A stretch of 64,000 nucleotides of DNA. It comes from Planctomycetaceae bacterium (GTDB lineage: Bacteria; Planctomycetota; Planctomycetia; Pirellulales; Thermoguttaceae). Where the stretch lies: positions 118,440 to 182,439 of the forward strand of contig JAAYAY010000024.1 in NCBI GenBank assembly GCA_012719125.1, in the 5' to 3' direction. Below, in pieces: positions 52,527 through 60,263 of the stretch (positions are counted from its first letter, which is position 1; each line of letters begins with the position of its first letter). Under the pieces are notes generated by a model, which saw only the letters and a list, made by a program, of their open reading frames with translations, was not told where the DNA came from and did not search any database. A program made the translations under genes and the position numbers.

Positions 52527-52638
52527 GTAGCCGAAGTCGCCAGACTTTGGCCGGTCGCCCAGGCTTCTCCAAATGCAGCCGAAGTCGCCAGACTTTGGCT
52601 CTTTCAGCCGCCTGCCAAAGTCTGGCGACTTCGGCTAC
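52527..52638. repeat. GTAG-headed REP trio (CCGAAGTCGCCAGACTTTGG)
   Basis: Copy 1 (52527-52550) is GTAG plus the imperfect hairpin CCGAAGTC-GCCA-GACTTTGG. Copy 2 (52575-52598) is the same in direct orientation with GCAG. Copy 3 (52615-52638) is inverted and ends CTAC. The REP architecture matches RAYT targets. The group lies just beyond the stop of the 110-residue gene and upstream of dapF. Confidence 0.87.
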
Positions 52639-52654
52639 GACCAACACAATCTGT

Positions 52655-52987
52655 TCACCCGCTCAGGTCGAGCAGGCTGCCGCTCTGGCCGGAGGGGTCC
52701 TTGCTGCGGTGCTGTTCGGCTCCGTTCTCGCCGGAACCGTCTCCGTTGCCGGGGCCGCCCATCTCTTCCCATAGACGCCGCCCGTCGGCGTCGCGTTCGC
52801 CCGTGGCATGGTCTTCTCCGTCGGTTTCTCCAATTCCGGCGGCACTCTCCGCCTTCTGGTCGGTCTGGGTCCGCCGCTGCTGGGCGGCCGAATCCTGCTG
52901 GGTCCGATCCACGTCGGACCCCTTCGACTGGGCCAACGGGGCACCGGCCGCACTGGCCGGCAGTCCACCCAAAGGACCTACGCTCAT
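52655..52987 (-). CDS. Small disordered protein typical of planctomycetes
   Basis: 110 residues from ATG 52987, preceded by a perfect AGGAGGTG ribosome site. The sequence is polar: SVGPLGGLPASAAGAPLAQ, then KGSDVDRTQQDSAAQQRRTQ, and later GIGETDGEDHATGERDADG and a C-terminal SGQSGSLLDLSG. I recognise this arrangement from hypothetical proteins found across Planctomycetes, with the SDVDR, DGEDH and LDLSG boxes conserved. It is probably unstructured and possibly a structural or regulatory peptide. No function is known. Confidence 0.82.
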   Translation of the reverse strand: MSVGPLGGLPASAAGAPLAQSKGSDVDRTQQDSAAQQRRTQTDQKAESAAGIGETDGEDHATGERDADGRRLWEEMGGPGNGDGSGENGAEQHRSKDPSGQSGSLLDLSG

Positions 52988-53103
52988 GAGACACCTCCTG
53001 GCATTGGGCGTGCCGTCCCCACGGACGCCGCGCAATAGGGTGGGCTACTCTCACGGTGCGAAGTCATAGTCTGCCCGAATTATGTAACCTGTGTTTCCTC
53101 TCG

Positions 53104-56100
53104 CTACCTCCTCTGCAACGCTCCCCTTCCGTACGCATTCATAGTGCCGGTCTCCGGAAACAGCCCCGGCGACTCCACCGGGATCTGCAAGTCTTTCTGC
53201 AACTGCTCGATCAGGTTGTTGACCGCGGGCAGGGGCTGGCGAATGATCCGGAGATCCGACGCCGGTCCTTCCACATGGATGAGCACGAGCTGATCGCCGG
53301 CGCCTCCAAGGGCTTCCCGGAGGAAGTTCAGCCCCAGTTCGCCCCGCCCCAGCCGCGTTCCAAACTGGAGATTCACGTTGTGGTTGAAATCCATTTCTCC
53401 GCCCCCCTCCAGGCTGATCGCGTCGCCGCGAAACACGATCTTGGGGAAGTAGATGTGATCGCCGCGGATCAGGAAGTCGATATCGCTTTCGCTGAACGCG
53501 CTGTTGTCGGGCGGCCGGATCGTGAGAATCTTGAGCAGCGACACCATCGCCGGCAACTCGTAGATGTCGGCCTGCCGCAACTCGATGTTGCCGCGCCCCT
53601 CCAACGCGTTCAGGGTCTTGCTGCGGCCCCACAGGTCGGCCCGGGCGAAGACCTTTCCCTTGAGCTTCTGCCGTCCCGACAGGAGTTCCTGGGCGGTGCG
53701 GGCCAGATCGGCCTCGAACAGCCGCCACGACAGTTCGAAGCCGGTGTCTTTTCCCAACCCTACGGCGCCGTCCCCGTAGACCGTCCCGCCGAAAACCGAG
53801 CCCTCGAGGGAACGGGCCTGCTGCCCTCCGACCGGCCCCACCCGTGCCCCCAGCCGGATCTGCCGATCGTCGATCAGAATCGGTCCGTGGACGTTGGTGA
53901 TCTGGATGTCGCGGTAGGTGAGCGATCGAACGTCCAGCTCGCCGCTGCAGACGATCCGCTCTCCGTCGGATTGGCCGCTGAGGGTCGCTTTGCCGCTCAC
54001 ATTGTCGATGGGCACGCCGCAGTTCAGGTGGGCGCGATGAAAGAGGACGTCCAGGTTCCAATTCGACGTGAGTCGATCGATCTGCGGCGCCTCTCGAGCA
54101 ACGACGACGGTCCCCTGAAGATTGATCGGCGTTCGCGTCTCCAGCCCCGTGATGGCCGGGCGGAACCGCTCCGGCACGGCCCGCGTAAGGTCGTTGTCCA
54201 GTTGCAGCCGCTCCACCAGCATGTCGTCGAAGCGAAGGTTCCAGCTTCCGTCGGGAGTGAAACGGCAGGCCACCTTGGCCTGGATGCGAGCGTTGCCGTG
54301 ATTCCCTTCAAAGTTCTCCACCCGGATCAGGCCGTCTTCGTAGACCAACACTCCCCGGAGTTGCTCCAGGCGATAAGGCAGATTGACCGGCTCGATCGAC
54401 GTCACCTCCGGATGAGGTTCGGCGCGGAATCGCACGTCCAGTTTTTTCGGTTCCGCCAGGTAATGGATCGTCAGGTTTTCCAGGTCGATCATCCCGCGCA
54501 AGCGAAGATCGTTCCAGAGCCGCTGCATGGGAGGACTCAGCGAGTCGCGCAACTCCTCTTCCAGGGCGATGTTGGAGCCGGTGAAGGTCAACCACAGCTC
54601 CTTTCCGTTCGGGCCGAGGCCGAAGCGGCCCTCGCACTGGACCACGCCGGTATCGTTTTTGCCGGTGAATTTGCGGAAGGCCCACTCGTCGTCGATCATC
54701 TCGATCTCGCCGTCGTAGATCGTCAACGGATAGGGAAAACCTCGCTTGGGCGGTTCCTGCGTCCAACGAACCGAGCCGTCGGGCATCACGTGGGCGATCA
54801 TGTACTTGCTGGGAGGTGCGCCGGGCCTGTCGCTCGAGATCCGCAGATAGACGTTGACGCGCCCCGTTGGATTGAGCGACTGGACCACCTCCCGCGGTCC
54901 CTCCTTGATCGCGGCGAACAGATCGTCGTTCAACTCCAACTCGGCCGCATGAACCTCCACGTTGCCGTAAGGCCCGGCCAGCGGCTGCCATACGGTGCCG
55001 TTGATCGTAACCCGATTCTTCCCGCTGAACGCCTCCAGGCTGATCTGCAGGCGGTCGTCTTTCAGGTCCAGCGCCACCAGGCGGTCGCCCTGTGAAACGG
55101 TCCCCCGAGCGCGATACAACCGGTAAGGGAACTTGTGATAGCTGAACGAGACGTCGAGGCACTCCACGGTCGCCGTTCGCGGATGCCACTTCGTGCCGTC
55201 GTAGTCGGCCGCGAACCGGGCGTTGATCCGGCCCAAAGGCAAGTATTTCGACCAGGTCTCGGTGAATCGATCCGGCAGGGCTGCCAGCAGGTTGTGATCC
55301 AGCTCGAGCTGCTCCACCTGGCCTTCGATCGACTTTCGTGCGGCCGCACCGTGTCCCCAACTGGTCAGCGACCCGACCTTTAGCGTCATCGGCCCGCTGT
55401 GCCCCACCAGATTCTGCAGCGTGAGCCCCTCGTTGCTCACCGAAAACTCCGTGCTCACCTCGGTCAACGGGCCGGGAAGACGCGGGTCTTCAATCCGCCC
55501 TTCCGTCACCCTGCCGTTCGCCCGGAACCGGCACGGCGAAGCACTCTCTCCGCTACCGCCCCCCAAAACGAATTGAAAGGTCGCCCGAGCACGGCAGGCC
55601 TCCGGGATCTCGCAACCCGAGAGCCATTCCTGCGGCACGGAACGCAACGAGTCGCGGGTGATCTCCAGATCAGCCACCGCCCCGCGCAGCGACCACTCGC
55701 CCGTCTTCAAGTCGACCTGTCCGCTGAGTTCGGCCCGCGAGACGTAATCGCCGTCGAGCGTGCCCTGGATTTGCCGCAACGTGGAGTTGCCGCCGCCCGG
55801 CATGCCGCCCTCCGGCTCCAGAAGGGCCAAACTCACGTTGCGCAGAACCAGCATCGACGACGGGTTCTTGGTCGGATCGAAGACCTCGACGGTCGCGTCC
55901 TCGACGCGGACTGTCGGCAGCGGCTGCTTCCCGTCGCCCAGCTTCGGCAAGGGCAACAAGCGGGAACCACTCCAGGTCCCGTCGTGCCGCCGGGTCATCC
56001 GCAGCACGGGCCGCCGCACCACGATCTCGTGGATCTTGATCGAACCGGCAAGCAGTTCCTGCAGACTGCCGCGACTGTGAAGAAACACTTCAGGCAGGCA

Positions 56101-56430
56101 AAGCAACTCGGCGCGGGGGCCAGCCGCCCCGGTCTCGACGATCACCAGGTCGCGGACCTCGATGCCTTCCTTTTCGACGAACTGGGCCGACCGGATCGAA
56201 ATGTCCAGGTCCTGATACTGTTCGGACAGCATGGTCAGCAAACGCTGGCGGATCTCGCTGTCCAGGCGATCGTAGAAGAAGGGCACGGCTGCGATGGCCG
56301 CGATCAGCGCGACCAGCAGACCCCATTTGAACAAACCCCAGCAGAGATTCACCGTGCCGTGAACGATGGCCGAAAACCCTCCATGGCAAGCCTTCAAGGT
56401 AGTCGAAGTAGGGTGGGCCAAGTGAACCAT
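53104..56430 (-). CDS. Giant AsmA-like exported/membrane protein
   Basis: 1108 residues from ATG 56430 (GTG 56433 is also possible). The first ten codons lie inside a GTAGGGTGGGCC repeat, so the real ancestral start may be further in. One membrane helix (about 34-54) is followed by a periplasmic beta-rich region of about 1000 residues with recurrent units of AsmA/DUF3971 type; the last 150 residues contain the AsmA-like C-terminal pattern (DNSAFSESDIDFLIRGDHIY, then LQFGTRLGRGELGLNF). AsmA/TamB proteins build bridges for lipid transport between the two membranes. No gene is adjacent on the same strand. Confidence 0.82.
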   Translation of the reverse strand: MVHLAHPTSTTLKACHGGFSAIVHGTVNLCWGLFKWGLLVALIAAIAAVPFFYDRLDSEIRQRLLTMLSEQYQDLDISIRSAQFVEKEGIEVRDLVIVETGAAGPRAELLCLPEVFLHSRGSLQELLAGSIKIHEIVVRRPVLRMTRRHDGTWSGSRLLPLPKLGDGKQPLPTVRVEDATVEVFDPTKNPSSMLVLRNVSLALLEPEGGMPGGGNSTLRQIQGTLDGDYVSRAELSGQVDLKTGEWSLRGAVADLEITRDSLRSVPQEWLSGCEIPEACRARATFQFVLGGGSGESASPCRFRANGRVTEGRIEDPRLPGPLTEVSTEFSVSNEGLTLQNLVGHSGPMTLKVGSLTSWGHGAAARKSIEGQVEQLELDHNLLAALPDRFTETWSKYLPLGRINARFAADYDGTKWHPRTATVECLDVSFSYHKFPYRLYRARGTVSQGDRLVALDLKDDRLQISLEAFSGKNRVTINGTVWQPLAGPYGNVEVHAAELELNDDLFAAIKEGPREVVQSLNPTGRVNVYLRISSDRPGAPPSKYMIAHVMPDGSVRWTQEPPKRGFPYPLTIYDGEIEMIDDEWAFRKFTGKNDTGVVQCEGRFGLGPNGKELWLTFTGSNIALEEELRDSLSPPMQRLWNDLRLRGMIDLENLTIHYLAEPKKLDVRFRAEPHPEVTSIEPVNLPYRLEQLRGVLVYEDGLIRVENFEGNHGNARIQAKVACRFTPDGSWNLRFDDMLVERLQLDNDLTRAVPERFRPAITGLETRTPINLQGTVVVAREAPQIDRLTSNWNLDVLFHRAHLNCGVPIDNVSGKATLSGQSDGERIVCSGELDVRSLTYRDIQITNVHGPILIDDRQIRLGARVGPVGGQQARSLEGSVFGGTVYGDGAVGLGKDTGFELSWRLFEADLARTAQELLSGRQKLKGKVFARADLWGRSKTLNALEGRGNIELRQADIYELPAMVSLLKILTIRPPDNSAFSESDIDFLIRGDHIYFPKIVFRGDAISLEGGGEMDFNHNVNLQFGTRLGRGELGLNFLREALGGAGDQLVLIHVEGPASDLRIIRQPLPAVNNLIEQLQKDLQIPVESPGLFPETGTMNAYGRGALQRR

Positions 56431-56432
56431 CA
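56408..56432. repeat. Half copy of GTAGGGTGGGCC element at gene start
   Basis: GTAGGGTGGGCCAAGTGAAC matches the head of the elements at 3112 and 25279 (inverted). In the minus direction it encodes MVHLAHPT, the first residues of the AsmA-like protein, and supplies its start codon. The complementary half is not found. Confidence 0.75.
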
Positions 56433-56665
56433 CCGCTCACCCTTCACTCCCCGCAAATCACTCATTATGGCTCTCAGTCGACTTCCACTATACGCACTCG
56501 CAGCGTCCAACGTTCATCTCCCACAGTCCAGCCGGCAGATCACGTCAATGCGCAGAAACTCAAGTCTGCTATGGTACTTCCGTTCAGAGAAAGGGGTCAA
56601 GACGGATAGTGGCTGACACCTGCCGGGCGTCACCTTGGCCTCGTCACCGAGACGGCCATCCTGGC

Positions 56666-56757
56666 CTGTTGAAAATGGGGACTGGCTCCGCAACATCTTG
56701 CAGCCCTGCAACACCGGACACACTACTGGTTGCGGTGCCTGTCCCCTTTTTCAACAG
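56666..56757. repeat. TGTTGAAAA-GGGGAC inverted repeat
   Basis: Arms 56666-56694 and 56729-56757 are reverse complements at about 26 of 29 positions (CTGTTGAAAATGGGGACTGG against the complement CTGTTGAAAAAGGGGACAGG). The phrase GGGGACAGGCACC preceded by TTGAAAA is, as I recall, common in Planctomycetes. The spacer is 34 bases. Confidence 0.8.
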
Positions 56758-56933
56758 ACCACGGCCATCCACACAGGATGTTGCACTCGGCGAGAGCAAC
56801 CCACACACCGCCATTGGGGGAGACCACGCACCCTACCCACGTAACCTCCGACAGGCTGGGAGATCCGGGCCGACTCTGCGGCCGAGCATCACCCATTCCT
56901 CCACCGCGGCCCGTCATCAAAGGGGAGCGCTCG

Positions 56934-56962
56934 TTGGATTTTGCCGCGCCAGCAAGTATACT
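56934..56962 (+). promoter_or_regulatory. Promoter candidate of the NCS1 permease gene
   Basis: TTGGAT (56934-56939) and TATACT (56957-56962) with exactly 17 bases between them. Transcription would start near 56969, just before the palindrome GCAGTGC-CA-GCACTGC (56983-56998), which is well placed as an operator. Confidence 0.55.
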
Positions 56963-56982
56963 CCTAGTTCCCCGGCAAGCTG

Positions 56983-56998
56983 GCAGTGCCAGCACTGC
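56983..56998. promoter_or_regulatory. Perfect 16-bp palindrome after promoter
   Basis: GCAGTGC-CA-GCACTGC is a perfect inverted repeat 20 bases downstream of the -10 box. It could bind a repressor of the permease gene or simply form a short RNA hairpin in the leader. Confidence 0.35.
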
Positions 56999-57055
56999 TG
57001 CCGCGACGGGACGAAAACGACTGGAAAAACAAGACAAGCTCACAGGAGGGACCTT

Positions 57056-58519
57056 ATGGCCTCTGGACTGCCTGATTATGTGGCATCGGCGAAACCGGTG
57101 CCCCAAGAAAACCGCATGCCGTGGTTCAAGAGCACGGCCCAAACCTACGCCGGCATCATGCTCTGGTTTGTGTTCTGGCAGGACGTGCCTGTAGGACAAA
57201 ACATCAATCCGGCGGCGGGCGAGTTCAGTGCCTTCGCCGGCGGCACGCTTTCCCAAGGCTTGGGGGTCGCATTGTTCGGCCTAATCCTGGCCGCCCTCAT
57301 CTGCCACTTCCTGTTCTATTTGGTGCCCGGCATGCTGGGTTTGAAGACCGGACTGCCGCTCTACATCGTCGGGACCAGCACCTATGGCGTCAACGGCGGG
57401 TTCCTGATGCCCGGTTTTCTCATGGGCGTCTTGCAGTTCGGATGGTTGGCGGTCAACGCCTACTTCTCCGCCATGCTTCTGGCCGGCACGTTCGGCCTGG
57501 CTGCCAATTCGCCCGCACACTTGGCAATCGGCGTCATTTGGGCCGTGGTGGCGGCATTCGTCGGCCTCAAAGGAATCCAGTACGTCGCCAAAGTCGCCAC
57601 CTTTCTGCCGCTGATCCCCCTGGTCATCCTGGCGGTCCTTCTCGTTGCCACCATCGGCGGAATCGGCTCGTTCGACCCGCAGGCAGCAGTCCAAGCCGGC
57701 GCCTCGAAGGTTGTCGAGTTGGAAACCGGCACGCTCCAGGCGGGTCCCGCACTCTCAACGCTCGGCGTGATCGGAGTCATCTGCGCCTACGTGGTCGGCT
57801 TCTTCGCCACCGCCGGCGCGGCAGGCTGTGACTTCGGTATGAACAATCGCGATGCGAAGGACGTTCAATTGGGCGGCCTGGTCGGCATCGCGCTGGCCAC
57901 GATCGTGGCCGGCGGCGTTTCTCTGATCGCCGTGGCCGGCGCTCAGGGCCTGGGCAAGGCAGGCGGCGACTTGGCTGTCCTGCGGACCTCCATGCTGATG
58001 GGACCGATCCTCACTCCGCAAGTCGCCAAGATCTTCATGTTCCTGCTGGCGATTGCCGCTTTCCCTCCGGCCTGTTTCTCCTCCCTCATTGCGGCCAACA
58101 GCTTCAAGACGACCCTACCCAAAGTGAATCCGTTCATCACTTGCGGCCTGGGAACGGCCGGCTCCATTGCCCTGGTTGTCTCGGGATACGCCGGCGACGC
58201 CGCGGGCGTGTTCACCATCATCGGTGCCTCGTTCGGCCCCGTGTGCGGTGCCATGGCTGCCGACTACCTGCTGGCGGGGAAAAAATGGGCCGGTCCGCGA
58301 GCCGGTTTCAACCCGGCCGGATGGATCTCCTGGATCATCGGCTTCGCCGTAGGAGCCTTCAATTTCATTCCGGGCAAACCCTTTGTAATGCCCTGCCCGC
58401 CCGTCGCCGCTTTCATCGTCGGCTTCGTCCTCTACCTCCTGCTGGCCAAGGCCGGCATGGAAAGCAGAGTGCTCGAAATGCCCACCGGCGATGCCGCCCC
58501 GAAACCTGCGGCCGAGTAG
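57056..58519 (+). CDS. NCS1-family permease (cytosine/purine/allantoin type)
   Basis: 487 residues from ATG 57056, with AGGAGG upstream. About twelve membrane helices. Family landmarks: the N-terminal VPQENRMPWFK, first helix MLWFVFWQDVPVG, GLPLYIVGTSTYGVNGGFLM (about 101-120), and in the second half CAYVVGFFATAGAAGCDFGM and GASFGPVCGAMAADYLLAG. The protein imports a nucleobase or related compound with sodium or protons. No catabolic gene is adjacent. It ends at a good terminator (58567-58603). Confidence 0.87.
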   Translation: MASGLPDYVASAKPVPQENRMPWFKSTAQTYAGIMLWFVFWQDVPVGQNINPAAGEFSAFAGGTLSQGLGVALFGLILAALICHFLFYLVPGMLGLKTGLPLYIVGTSTYGVNGGFLMPGFLMGVLQFGWLAVNAYFSAMLLAGTFGLAANSPAHLAIGVIWAVVAAFVGLKGIQYVAKVATFLPLIPLVILAVLLVATIGGIGSFDPQAAVQAGASKVVELETGTLQAGPALSTLGVIGVICAYVVGFFATAGAAGCDFGMNNRDAKDVQLGGLVGIALATIVAGGVSLIAVAGAQGLGKAGGDLAVLRTSMLMGPILTPQVAKIFMFLLAIAAFPPACFSSLIAANSFKTTLPKVNPFITCGLGTAGSIALVVSGYAGDAAGVFTIIGASFGPVCGAMAADYLLAGKKWAGPRAGFNPAGWISWIIGFAVGAFNFIPGKPFVMPCPPVAAFIVGFVLYLLLAKAGMESRVLEMPTGDAAPKPAAE

Positions 58520-58566
58520 CCCTGCAAACAACCTTCGATCCATAACCGGGTCGAAAAGGCAACCGC

Positions 58567-58603
58567 AAAAGACGCGGTCGAGCACCCCTCGATCGCGTCT
58601 TTT
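58567..58603. terminator. Bidirectional Rho-independent terminator
   Basis: AAAAGACGCGGTCGAG (58567-58582) and CTCGATCGCGTCTTTT (58588-58603) form a 16-bp stem with one G-T pair and a 5-base loop, with A-run on one side and T-run on the other. It separates the converging permease and NlpC/P60-like genes. Confidence 0.87.
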
Positions 58604-58618
58604 CTCATGTGCCCACCC

Positions 58619-59950
58619 CTATTCGGCGATGTCAGTCCTCTGCACCCGGCTCAACCTGCCGTATCGGTTCTCGCCAATCATCCACACCTGCACGAGGCCC
58701 GGCTGTCGAACCAGCCCGGCGGGAACGGTTACTTTCCCATCGCGGCGGTCCTGGTCGGTAAGCCACAGGAGATAACGGTCATACGGAGGCTTGGGGTTCA
58801 GCAACTGCACCGTGATGACGCTCAGGTTGCCCGCGGTGAACTTGATGTCCCATGTCTTGCTTCGCGCCGGTGCCTCGGCGGGCAGGCTGAAATCGAGGTC
58901 GCACACGGAGAACTCGCACGCCTGGCTCAGCGACCCGTCGCTCATGACACATTGCGCCGCATAGTCGCCGCAGTCGGAGAACAAGCGTTCGATCACGCCC
59001 CTGCCGTGCACGGCGATCTCTTCGACCACCCTGCCGCCACGCTTGACGACCAGAGATTTCACGCCTTGAGAGTCTCTGTCCATGACGTTAAACTTCACGG
59101 GCTGGTCCTTGAAATAGGGAACCCAGTCTCCGCGGTCGAGCAGCAGAACACGATTGACGACAGGCGCCGCAGAATCCTCTGCGTAGTTCGGAAACAGACA
59201 TCGTCCCGCCTTGTTCCCCTCGTGCCAGGCATCGAAGTCGACGATCCGATACAGTTTTCTGTTTCGGGACGAAATGTGGGCATCGAAGTCCGAGGCGCTG
59301 TGAAGGATGTTCCGGGTGGTCGGCGGCCAGCTATCCTCGACGCGAACGGCAGTCACACCTCCAGCATTTCTCTTGACCGCCGTGACCAACTCCACATGCG
59401 AACCCCCGCCGACCTTCGCGGGCGGCGTATAGATCACGTCGCCCGGCTCGGCGCCCTGGGCCGATTGCGGGTCGACGAGGACGACACCGCTACGGAACTC
59501 CGGGCCATGATGCGAGCTTCGATAGGGAACGGCGCACTGCAGGGCATAGCTGGTGTACGAAGAGCAAACCGTTCCGTAGTAGGTCGCGGCGTTCGACACC
59601 TTGCCCGAGAGATTCTCGGTGTACAGCACACTGTGGGGATTCTCAACGGCGGCCAGGAACGTCTTCAGATGGATGTCGAAGCCGATGCATCGCCCCACCT
59701 CCTTGACGCTCGAATACGGAACGCCCGTGTACTCGGTCCCTTCTTCGAAATACTTCCCACTCCGGTTCGGCATCCCACCGGCCACCGGCGTCCACTTCAC
59801 CCGCGACAAGATCCTCGCGTACTCGACCGCCTGCTCCTGCCACGCCTGCGAACTCCCTTTCGCTTCCGCGGCCGACGCCCGCCCCTGGGAACAAGCGGAA
59901 ATCGTCAACGAAACGGCTACCACACAATAACACCACTTCTTCGTCTTCAC
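58619..59950 (-). CDS. Putative lipoprotein with NlpC/P60-like cysteine peptidase domain
   Basis: 443 residues from GTG 59950, chosen because AAGGAGAG lies six bases upstream; the ATG frame to 60001 is rejected. The N-terminus has a lipoprotein signal ending ISAC (lipobox). Residues 125-240 carry the catalytic pattern of NlpC/P60-like or CHAP peptidases: YYGTVCSSYTSYALQCAVPY (nucleophile Cys) and GGGSHVELVTAVK (His). The C-terminal half is beta-rich with Ig-like strands. Peptidoglycan hydrolysis is the usual role for such domains. The proteins around it do not clarify this. Confidence 0.75.
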   Translation of the reverse strand: MKTKKWCYCVVAVSLTISACSQGRASAAEAKGSSQAWQEQAVEYARILSRVKWTPVAGGMPNRSGKYFEEGTEYTGVPYSSVKEVGRCIGFDIHLKTFLAAVENPHSVLYTENLSGKVSNAATYYGTVCSSYTSYALQCAVPYRSSHHGPEFRSGVVLVDPQSAQGAEPGDVIYTPPAKVGGGSHVELVTAVKRNAGGVTAVRVEDSWPPTTRNILHSASDFDAHISSRNRKLYRIVDFDAWHEGNKAGRCLFPNYAEDSAAPVVNRVLLLDRGDWVPYFKDQPVKFNVMDRDSQGVKSLVVKRGGRVVEEIAVHGRGVIERLFSDCGDYAAQCVMSDGSLSQACEFSVCDLDFSLPAEAPARSKTWDIKFTAGNLSVITVQLLNPKPPYDRYLLWLTDQDRRDGKVTVPAGLVRQPGLVQVWMIGENRYGRLSRVQRTDIAE

Positions 59951-60016
59951 GAACAGCTCTCCTTTCCCTGCTTCAGTCGTCGAACGGACCCATGTTTCCA
60001 CGAATCACGCAAGGCC

Positions 60017-60028
60017 GTTAAGCTTAAC
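60017..60028. promoter_or_regulatory. Perfect palindrome GTTAAGCTTAAC
   Basis: A 12-base perfect palindrome 67 bases upstream of the lipoprotein gene start. AT-rich in a GC-rich surrounding; may overlap a promoter. No regulator is nearby. Confidence 0.3.
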
Positions 60029-60180
60029 AGACTCCGAGACGCGACGACAACAAACCCGCCCGTTCCGACGGCATCGCGTGATATCCGCCCCCCAAAAACG
60101 CCGAATTCCCCAGGGCTCGCCCGCACCGCCCCCAAATCCGTCTTCCCTTCCTCCCCGTCCTGTGCACAATTACTATCGCA

Positions 60181-60254
60181 CCTGAATCCTACCCCCTGAC
60201 CCCCGAACCCCGAACCCTGAACCCCGACCACTGACTCTGAACCCTGAACCCTGC
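60181..60254. repeat. CCCTGAA/CCCCGAA heptad-like tract
   Basis: The tract is made of words CCCCGAA, CCCTGAA and CTCTGAA in irregular order, just upstream of the acyltransferase-ligase gene. Shorter copies are at 8330-8347 and, on the other strand, at 51540-51565. Likely slippage-generated low-complexity DNA. Confidence 0.7.
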
Positions 60255-60263
60255 CAACTCCCA

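Larger units (their letters stand above)
56434..57055. other. Intergenic region upstream of NCS1 permease
   Basis: 620 bases between divergent genes. It holds the inverted repeat at 56666-56757, a promoter candidate at 56934-56962 and a short palindrome at 56983-56998. The ORF that would extend the permease to 56609 crosses these and is rejected. Confidence 0.6.
59951..60263. other. Divergent intergenic region with GAACCC tract
   Basis: 313 bases. It includes a perfect 12-bp palindrome GTTAAGCTTAAC (60017-60028), a candidate operator or -10-like region of the minus gene, and a low-complexity tract at 60181-60254. No clear ribosome site precedes ATG 60264. Confidence 0.45.

Noticed and set aside
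52527..52638. CRISPR-like array
   Set aside because: The three units are not evenly spaced, one is inverted, and no cas gene is near; the GTAG-hairpin layout fits REPs.
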